The position numbers were made by a program, and so were the translations under genes. Shown in pieces: positions 1-5,171 of a DNA stretch of 7,284 nucleotides. Within the stretch, counting starts at the first letter, position 1. The number at the start of each line of letters is the position of its first letter. This DNA comes from Bacteroidales bacterium (GTDB lineage: Bacteria; Bacteroidota; Bacteroidia; Bacteroidales; Bacteroidaceae). The DNA is taken from positions 1-7,284 of the forward strand of contig SFID01000128.1 in the NCBI GenBank assembly GCA_004555425.1. Reading direction: 5' to 3'. The notes under the pieces are model-generated. The model was not told the DNA's origin, made no database searches, and was given only the letters and a program-made list of their open reading frames with translations.

Positions 1-94
<94 letters not shown>

Positions 95-104
95 TTTTAA
101 AAGC

Positions 105-152
105 AAGTGCCGCTTTGGAGAAAGTTTCTCCTCAGCGGCACTTCTTTTTTTT
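105..152 (+). terminator. Intrinsic terminator of the rrn operon, possibly bidirectional
   Basis: A long hairpin has outer arms AAGTGCCGCT (105-114) and AGCGGCACTT (134-143) and an inner stem GGAGAAA/TTTCTCC (117-123 with 125-131). It is followed by C and eight T residues (145-152). It lies about ten bases after the 5S rRNA and is clearly the rrn terminator. On the opposite strand the same stem is followed by GCTTTT, so it may also stop transcripts arriving from the convergent 989-residue gene that ends at 307. The second role is an inference. Confidence 0.93.
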
Positions 153-213
153 GCTCAACGCTGCTTTTAATTATTTGCCTTCTTTTTTTCGTAACCATCT
201 GAAAGCAGCCGAC

Positions 214-244
214 TTGCGCCTAAAATTTTGCGCCATTAACTTTG
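214..244 (+). promoter_or_regulatory. Candidate Bacteroidota promoter pointing into the 3' end of the ARH fusion gene
   Basis: TAACTTTG at 237-244 fits the Bacteroidota -7 consensus TAnnTTTG. A TTG lies at 214-216, 20 bases upstream, where a -33 element is expected. Transcription would start near 250 and run rightward, antisense to the ARH fusion gene. The only short reading frame directly downstream (ATG at 274, stop at 370-372) resembles no protein I know. The signal may be a chance match or the promoter of an antisense RNA. Confidence 0.25.
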
Positions 245-306
245 CGGCAAAAAACTACGTTCAATCTAAACGAATGAAATCGCATCGTTATGGCTCAACA
301 TCCGAG

Positions 307-3276
307 CTACATGCGTATCGGCGTAAATGGTTTGTGTGGACAAGTCGGCTGCTTTCGGATGGTTACCAGTGAAATGTTTTCAATAAATTCTTTCGGAAGG
401 ATGATATTCTCCACATCAATGGCATCCGTAAAGAGTGGCGCAATCTCCTCATCTCGGAATCCAGCTATGCCGCAACCTATTCGTGTAACGAGGAACGTGA
501 GCTGGCTGTGCTCTTTGGCAAAACGGATGAAATCATCCACGTAGGGCTTGATGGTTTCCACCCCACCTTGCATGGTAGGGATGGCGTATGTCTGACCATG
601 CAGACCCACACCTTCGCCCCATACAGCACCAAACCTATTGTAAGCCAATCGTGCGGCACCGCCACCATGTGCGCCCGCCAGATTGCTGCCAAAGACGAAT
701 ATCTCGTTTTCTTTCAATTCCGAAATACTTTCTGGGGTATATCTTCTGTTGTACATACGTTTCTTGTTTAATCCTGCTGGTTTCATTTCACAGTATTTTT
801 CATACCACTGACGCTTTTCTGGTGTGTCAATGGGGGAATATTCGCTGATGATGCAGCTTGTATAGAGGTCATCGGCAAGGGCAAGGATGATATCGGAGAG
901 TTCAAGGGTCTGCTCTAGTTCTTTGCCTTGTGGACAGAACAGTTGCTTGCGTTTCATAGCCTCATATCCATATATGGCCCCCATGATGTTGCCACACACG
1001 GCACCGGTGGAGTCGCTGTCGCCATCATGGTTGACGGCTGCAATAAGGGCCTCCTCTATGCTGCCGACATGACGCACGGCACAGTAGAGAGCGATGGCCC
1101 ATGCCTCTTCGCCCGTCCATCCCTCACCGAGTATACGGATGTTCTCTGCATCACTCTTGTCGTTGGCGGCAAGTTTCACAGCCATACGGGTGAGGTTGGC
1201 AAGGTAACGCTTGTCTTCCTCATATTCTCCCTGGTAGATGTTGTCAAGCGCGTCGATGGTTTCAAGGGCGATGTCTGCCATATTTGCCATAATGTCGTTT
1301 TCTTCCATCCTTATCACACGATAGATGAGGTGTGTCACCATGGCGGAAGGCAGGAATGCCAATGGATGCTTGTGGGTGACAGCCGCCATTTCGCCTCCCG
1401 CCTCATCCATATGCTGTACATTATAGAACGACTTGCCACGACTCCAATAACCCGCCATGAGTAGCGCCATAGGAGCCACTCGCATGATGCCACCGCAGCC
1501 CTTGCTGTAGTTCTGCACCTTCTCGCCTTGATACAGACTTTCACATGCCGAAAGGCAGGTGTTACCTGGCGCACGGAGGTGAGCCAGTTCGGGAAGGTCG
1601 CGGAGCCATGTATAGTGGAAATCATTTGTCAACATCTGCTTTTTCTTGCCCGTCTGCGTATAGTACCAGTCCAGATATGCTCCATCCACATATTTCTCCG
1701 GCTGTCCGCCGATGCCCCGCATATAGCCACGTGTCACACCCATCAGCATACCACATGCTGTGAATAGCGTCATCTGTGTATCATCGCTCACCAAAGCCTT
1801 GTCGTCAGAGGTCAAGTCGAACTTCGTGATACCCTTGCTACCATATTGCGCAAGGATGCTCTGACGGCTCATAAACTCTACCGTATATCCCAGCGCATCG
1901 CCAGCAGCACCTGCCATCAGCGAGCCACGGATGCGGTCTTTTGTCCTCCACCTCAAATGCTCCCTTCTTTGTTTGCAACTCTCCACGAACTGACGGATGA
2001 AATCAATCTGTCCCTGTGTTTCAGGAGATTGCCTATGAGAAGCTTTTGGCATTTTCGAGAAATTGTAGCGCATGGCTGTAAGTGCATCCTCCAAGGTCGG
2101 CTCTTTCATCTGTCGTGCTTTATAAGACGCCACAATAGTACCTGTACGGCCTACGCCACCCCAGCAATGAATATAGGTATATCCGTCCTGCTTCATCAGA
2201 TCCTCCATCTTGTCAATGAGTTGATGCACAGCCTCTACCGACTTTGGTACATCCACATCGCGGATGGGGAAGCGAAGATAGGTGGTGTCGCTGGGCAACA
2301 GTTGGCGATAAGGCCGCAGTTCACCCTCTTCGGTGAGGTCAACAAAATGGCGAACGCCAAAGTGGTGCATTCTCTTCAGTTTTGCTTCTGCCAGTTCCCC
2401 ATACTTGTCCCCAGGGTATTCCCCAGCGAACAGTTTTCCACCGCAATAATAGGATTGGTGCAACGGGCGACTGACAAATGCCTCAAAGCGGTCGTTGATG
2501 TCAAGCAGGTCGGCTGGAAGCAGCGCACGACATTGGTTGACAAGCTCTTCTCTGAAAGCTCCTCCAAATATGCTGAAACTTGTTGCACTGGCAATAGAGG
2601 CCGTCATAGCTCCAATGGTGTCAGAATCGCCACCCATAGAAATGGCCAGCCGCAATGCCTTCTCTGCAGGATAATGGCTTCGTTCGAGATAAGCCTTGAT
2701 GGCAACGGGTACACTGCCTTGGCAGGTCACGTCAAAGTCGTATGCATCACGGATGTCATCCAATTTGAAGTTAAGGTTATAGCCTATCTTCTCTGTGACG
2801 AAATCCCGTATTTCTTCCTCTTTACTCAGTGATATGTTCTTGTGAAGGAACACACAACCAGCAATGGCTTGTGCTCCCTTGATTCCCTCTGGATGGTTAT
2901 GCGAGACGGAAGCCGTGATGCGTGCCAACTCCAAAGCCTCCTCCAGCGAATTGGCATATAGTCCCACGGGACTTACCCTCATGGCCGAACCGTTGCCAAA
3001 ACTATTGTAGGGCTGCGGATGGTCGCTCATCAGCCAGTTGGAAAACGTCTTGCCGTAGCCAGCATGAGGGTATTTCCTTCCCAGCCGTTGCATACATGCC
3101 ACCAATGTCTCGGGCTGATGCGCTGGGTCGGTCATCAGCCATTCAGCTACGGCAAGTGTCATCACTGTGTCGTCCGTGAACCTACTTCCCTTGGGAACCA
3201 GTTCAAAATCTTCTGTCTTTATGTTGTGCCACTCGCGGGTGCTACCCACGATGTCGCCTATGATTGCTCCTAACAT
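307..3276 (-). CDS. Four-module ADP-ribose processing protein: ARH - Cys phosphatase - ARH - macro-like
   Basis: A 989-residue soluble protein with no signal peptide or membrane segment. Residues 1-265 form an ADP-ribosylglycohydrolase (DraG/ARH) domain: GAIIGD at 3-8, metal motif TDDT at 34-37, GNGSAMR at 94-100, SHNHP at 125-129 and MGGDSDT at 214-220. Residues about 278-435 form a dual-specificity-type protein phosphatase with the P-loop HCWGGVGRTG (370-379; Cys371, Arg377) and a likely general acid Asp340 or Asp342. Residues about 446-805 form a second ARH domain (GAAGDALG at 456-463, SDDT at 497-500, GGIMR at 595-599, HDGDSDST at 750-757). Residues about 844-966 contain FGSNLAGAHGGGAA and TRIGCGIAG, a macro-like domain seen in phage-associated proteins. 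Known ARH proteins cleave ADP-ribose from proteins or small molecules with two metal ions, and both sets of metal-binding aspartates are intact here. The start lies 13 nt after the Nudix gene, so the two are probably co-transcribed. Typical ARH enzymes have about 300 residues, making this an unusual fusion. The substrates are unknown and the role of the phosphatase is uncertain. The last 20 or so residues look like a non-domain tail. Confidence 0.9.
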   Translation of the reverse strand: MLGAIIGDIVGSTREWHNIKTEDFELVPKGSRFTDDTVMTLAVAEWLMTDPAHQPETLVACMQRLGRKYPHAGYGKTFSNWLMSDHPQPYNSFGNGSAMRVSPVGLYANSLEEALELARITASVSHNHPEGIKGAQAIAGCVFLHKNISLSKEEEIRDFVTEKIGYNLNFKLDDIRDAYDFDVTCQGSVPVAIKAYLERSHYPAEKALRLAISMGGDSDTIGAMTASIASATSFSIFGGAFREELVNQCRALLPADLLDINDRFEAFVSRPLHQSYYCGGKLFAGEYPGDKYGELAEAKLKRMHHFGVRHFVDLTEEGELRPYRQLLPSDTTYLRFPIRDVDVPKSVEAVHQLIDKMEDLMKQDGYTYIHCWGGVGRTGTIVASYKARQMKEPTLEDALTAMRYNFSKMPKASHRQSPETQGQIDFIRQFVESCKQRREHLRWRTKDRIRGSLMAGAAGDALGYTVEFMSRQSILAQYGSKGITKFDLTSDDKALVSDDTQMTLFTACGMLMGVTRGYMRGIGGQPEKYVDGAYLDWYYTQTGKKKQMLTNDFHYTWLRDLPELAHLRAPGNTCLSACESLYQGEKVQNYSKGCGGIMRVAPMALLMAGYWSRGKSFYNVQHMDEAGGEMAAVTHKHPLAFLPSAMVTHLIYRVIRMEENDIMANMADIALETIDALDNIYQGEYEEDKRYLANLTRMAVKLAANDKSDAENIRILGEGWTGEEAWAIALYCAVRHVGSIEEALIAAVNHDGDSDSTGAVCGNIMGAIYGYEAMKRKQLFCPQGKELEQTLELSDIILALADDLYTSCIISEYSPIDTPEKRQWYEKYCEMKPAGLNKKRMYNRRYTPESISELKENEIFVFGSNLAGAHGGGAARLAYNRFGAVWGEGVGLHGQTYAIPTMQGGVETIKPYVDDFIRFAKEHSQLTFLVTRIGCGIAGFRDEEIAPLFTDAIDVENIILPKEFIENISLVTIRKQPTCPHKPFTPIRM

Positions 3277-3289
3277 AATATTGCGTATT

Positions 3290-4003
3290 TTAAAATTCCA
3301 ATCTGAATCCCTTTTGCTTCAGCTCCTCATATTTTGCCTTGTTGAAGCGGAAGAGGAAGGCCTCTTTCTTTTGCGACGGGTTGACCGTCTCGTCCATTTG
3401 TTCCAGCATTCCGAGCCGTTTCATCTTGTTGTAGAAGTTGCGGCGGTCGAATCGTACGTCCAATATGGATTCGTAGAGGTTTTGCAGTTCCTTGATGGTG
3501 AACGCTTCGGGCAATAGTTCAAAGCCCACGGGTTCAAAATGTATCTGCTGCCGCAATGCCTGTTCTGCCTTGCGGAGTATCTGGTCGTGGTCGAAAGCCA
3601 ACTGCGGCACTTCGTCCAATGCAAACCACCGCGCGTCAGCAGCATCATCGCCACCCTTCACCTCCTGCATCCTCACCAAGGCATAGTAGGCGATGGTGAT
3701 GACGCGCTCGCGAGGGTCACGCTGCGGCGCAGTGAAGGTGTGGAACTGACGGATGTAGGCGCCCTCCAGGCCTGTCTCTTCCTGCAACTCACGCAGCGCG
3801 CCTTCTTCGGCACTCTCGTCCATTTGCATGAAACCACCTGGGAATGCCCATCGTCCTTTGTAGGGTTCAATACCTCGCTGCACCAGAAGCACTCTCAACT
3901 TTGTACCGTCAAACCCGAAGATTATACAGTCGGTCGTCACACTCGGATGGGGGTACTTGTAGCAGTATTTCAACTCTTCGTTTGTCTTGTCTGTCTTATC
4001 CAT
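3290..4003 (-). CDS. Nudix hydrolase / NrtR-type regulator with winged-helix tail
   Basis: A 237-residue protein with two parts. Residues about 18-150 are a Nudix domain carrying a complete Nudix box at 57-79: Gly57, Glu63, Arg71-Glu72, Glu75-Glu76 and Gly78 all fit GX5EX7REUXEEXGU. Residues about 158-237 (ELLPEAFTIKELQNLYESIL, then DRRNFYNKMKRLGML) match the winged-helix DNA-binding tail of the NrtR family. Those regulators sense ADP-ribose or related NAD metabolites, and in some Bacteroidota relatives (AraR) sugars. Many NrtR regulators have a degenerate Nudix box, so the intact box here also allows enzymatic hydrolysis of ADP-ribose to AMP and ribose 5-phosphate. It is the first gene of a unit with the ARH fusion. 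Its promoter is flanked by a palindrome and a degenerate copy, which suggests autoregulation. The ligand is not readable from the sequence; the downstream ARH modules favour ADP-ribose over arabinose. Confidence 0.9.
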   Translation of the reverse strand: MDKTDKTNEELKYCYKYPHPSVTTDCIIFGFDGTKLRVLLVQRGIEPYKGRWAFPGGFMQMDESAEEGALRELQEETGLEGAYIRQFHTFTAPQRDPRERVITIAYYALVRMQEVKGGDDAADARWFALDEVPQLAFDHDQILRKAEQALRQQIHFEPVGFELLPEAFTIKELQNLYESILDVRFDRRNFYNKMKRLGMLEQMDETVNPSQKKEAFLFRFNKAKYEELKQKGFRLEF

Positions 4004-4010
4004 ATACTTA

Positions 4011-4029
4011 TTGCGTTAAAGTTACGCCA
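4011..4029 (-). promoter_or_regulatory. Downstream operator copy over the predicted transcription start
   Basis: On the + strand this reads TTGCGTTAAAGTTACGCCA. It matches the perfect palindrome at 4067-4085 at 15 of 19 positions and keeps the GCGT...ACGC core in the same register. It begins right after the -7 element (4030-4037) and covers the expected transcription start near 4025. A protein bound here would block initiation. The likely binder is the NrtR-type protein encoded 8 bases further on, but this is an inference from position and symmetry. Confidence 0.6.
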
Positions 4030-4060
4030 CAAAGGTAATGCGTTTGTTTTGAATACCAAA
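4030..4060 (-). promoter_or_regulatory. Bacteroidota promoter of the Nudix/ARH fusion unit
   Basis: Read on the - strand, the -33 element TTTG (4060-4057) and the -7 element TACCTTTG (4037-4030) are separated by 19 bases. This fits the Bacteroidota primary sigma factor consensus (TTTG, about 19 bases, TAnnTTTG). Transcription would start near 4025 and leave a leader of about 20 nt before the ATG at 4003, with no Shine-Dalgarno sequence, as is common in this phylum. Two operator-like repeats flank it. Confidence 0.7.
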
Positions 4061-4066
4061 AATTTT

Positions 4067-4085
4067 TTGCGTAAATCTTACGCAA
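4067..4085 (-). promoter_or_regulatory. Perfect 19-bp palindromic operator upstream of the -33 element
   Basis: TTGCGTAA-ATC-TTACGCAA is an inverted repeat with two perfect 8-base arms and a 3-base spacer, the shape bound by a dimeric winged-helix regulator. It lies just upstream of the -33 element of the Nudix gene. Its centre (4076) is 56 bases from the centre (4020) of the degenerate second copy. Binding by the adjacent NrtR-type protein is an inference. Confidence 0.7.
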
Positions 4086-4132
4086 TTATGTTGAAAAGGA
4101 TAATTGCAGAAGGATTCACCCTGTCGCCCCAC

Positions 4133-4188
4133 AAAAAACGAATGAAGCGAGAAGCTCAACGCAAATGTTTGCGTTTGGCTTCTCGCTT
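4133..4188 (-). terminator. Terminator of the mmdA - biotin carrier operon
   Basis: Outer arms AAGCGAGAAGC (4145-4155) and GCTTCTCGCTT (4178-4188) pair perfectly over 11 bases. An inner stem AACGCAAA/TTTGCGTT (4158-4165 with 4168-4175) extends the hairpin. On the - strand it is followed after six bases by six T residues (4138-4133). It lies downstream of the biotin carrier gene and upstream of the Nudix promoter, so it separates the two transcription units. The gap between stem and T-run is longer than ideal. Confidence 0.75.
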
Positions 4189-4204
4189 CTTATTTATCTC
4201 TGGC

Positions 4205-4293
4205 GCGGCCGTATGGATTTCCGTTCGGCCGCCTGTGATCTAGTTCGGCTGCCAATCATCCGCCTCGGCGGTCTGTTTCTCGGATTGGCTGCC
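4205..4293 (-). other. Structured 3' untranslated segment after the biotin carrier gene
   Basis: The gene-free stretch between the biotin carrier stop (4361) and its terminator holds two further inverted repeats. One is GCGGCCG (4205-4211) with CGGCCGC (4226-4232). The other is GGCTGCCAATC (4247-4257) with GATTGGCTGCC (4283-4293), 10 of 11 bases paired, enclosing a small CCGCC/GGCGG dyad (4260-4271). It is GC-rich and has no supported gene. It probably folds in the 3' end of the mRNA; a specific role is not visible. Confidence 0.4.
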
Positions 4294-4360
4294 AGCCTGT
4301 CCCGTCCCGCCGTTCCCTTTCATGGTGTATGGGCGAGGGTGGGGGAGTGTCTTCTTTCGC

Positions 4361-4819
4361 TTATCCGATGGTCAGGAGGGTGGTACCTTCCATGACGCTG
4401 TCACCGGCTGCTACGCAGATGCCCGTCACGCTACCGTCGCATTCGGCGGTGATGTTGTTCTCCATCTTCATGGCTTCGAGCACGAGCACGGTGTCGCCCT
4501 TCTTGACGGCCTGTCCAGCGGCTACGAGCACCTTGGTCACTACGCCAGGCAGGGGAGCCTTGACGGGTGTGCCTGCGCCGGCTGCGCCTTTGGCGGCGGG
4601 GGCTGCTGCAGGAGCTGCTGCGGGTGCGGGTGCTGCGGCAGGTGCTGCGCTGGCTTCGGTTGTTGTCTGTGTGGGCAATTCGCCTTCAACGAGGGTGGTG
4701 CCTTGCATTTCTACTTCAAAGGGGATGCCGTTTACTTCCACCTTGGCGGTATTGCCTTGAATGCTGTCGATGGTCACATCGAACTGGGCGCCGTTGATTT
4801 TGTATTTGTATTGTTTCAT
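4361..4819 (-). CDS. Biotin carboxyl carrier protein of a decarboxylase/carboxylase
   Basis: A 152-residue carrier that holds biotin and shuttles the carboxyl group between the carboxyltransferase and its partner. Residues 1-45 form a short N-terminal domain (KYKINGAQFDV and KVEVNGIPFEV). Residues about 57-83 are an Ala/Pro-rich flexible linker. Residues about 84-152 are the biotinyl domain with the biotinylation motif EAMKMEN; Lys118 is the acceptor. Length and architecture match the gamma-type carrier subunit of sodium-pumping methylmalonyl-CoA or oxaloacetate decarboxylases. It follows the small subunit gene after 24 nt, as the third gene of the mmdA operon. It needs biotin ligase, which is not encoded here. 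Confidence 0.93.
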   Translation of the reverse strand: MKQYKYKINGAQFDVTIDSIQGNTAKVEVNGIPFEVEMQGTTLVEGELPTQTTTEASAAPAAAPAPAAAPAAAPAAKGAAGAGTPVKAPLPGVVTKVLVAAGQAVKKGDTVLVLEAMKMENNITAECDGSVTGICVAAGDSVMEGTTLLTIG

Positions 4820-4843
4820 GATTAAGATGCTTGAGGGTCTGTA

Positions 4844-5107
4844 TTACATTTGTGCCATGAGCACGGAGGGGTTTCCCCATTCGCTTTTCTGTGGTGCGAG
4901 GGTGATAATGCCGGGTTCGTCGTCGTGTACCACCTTTACCTCGTAGGCGATGAGTGCTAGGGCGATGGCGGCGGCATAGGCGGGCATTTCGGCCTCGCTC
5001 ACTGTGGGGTGCTCACCGTCCACTCGGATGTCGGCGATGGTGCTGGCCTCTTCGTTCAGACGGATGGTGAGTTGTTGCCCGTTGAGGGTATATTGGAATG
5101 TCTTCAT
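4844..5107 (-). CDS. Small accessory subunit, probably OadG/MmdC-like
   Basis: An 87-residue protein encoded between the carboxyltransferase and biotin carrier genes. Its N-terminus (FQYTLNGQQLTIRL) resembles that of the neighbouring carrier (YKYKINGAQFDVTI). The middle has a short hydrophobic helix (residues about 43-55, AYAAAIALALIAY), followed by VHDDEPGIITL and a C-terminal SEWGNP segment. The helix plus acidic HDDEPG-type tail recalls the C-terminal part of OadG-like gamma/delta subunits in Bacteroidota decarboxylase operons. The N-terminal membrane anchor usual in OadG proteins is absent. Position, spacing (64 nt after mmdA, 24 nt before the carrier) and coding quality support a real gene; the family assignment is tentative. 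Confidence 0.75.
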   Translation of the reverse strand: MKTFQYTLNGQQLTIRLNEEASTIADIRVDGEHPTVSEAEMPAYAAAIALALIAYEVKVVHDDEPGIITLAPQKSEWGNPSVLMAQM

Positions 5108-5130
5108 GTGCTATGTGTTTTCAGCAGGGA

Positions 5131-5154
5131 GGCGCATACGCGGGAGTGTGCGCC
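5131..5154 (-). other. Intercistronic hairpin between mmdA and the small subunit gene
   Basis: GGCGCATAC (5131-5139) and GTGTGCGCC (5146-5154) form a stem of eight pairs interrupted by one A-C mismatch in the mRNA, with a six-base loop. It lies in the 64-nt gap after the mmdA stop. No T-run follows, so it is not an intrinsic terminator. It could set mRNA processing or stability and so the subunit ratio, but that is speculation. Confidence 0.4.
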
Positions 5155-5171
5155 CCCTTCTCTGTGGAATG

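Noticed and set aside
1846..2832. A 328-codon open frame on the + strand
   Set aside because: It runs antisense to the first ARH and phosphatase modules. The translation is rich in Cys, His and Arg without motifs, and the opposite strand is clearly coding.
4322..4825. A 167-codon + strand frame with many Gly and Cys residues
   Set aside because: It is the antisense of the Ala/Pro linker and biotinyl domain of the carrier protein; the composition comes from that linker.
5108..5171. Hairpin after mmdA as a terminator
   Set aside because: No T-run follows on the - strand, and the two downstream genes belong to the same complex, so they need to be co-transcribed.
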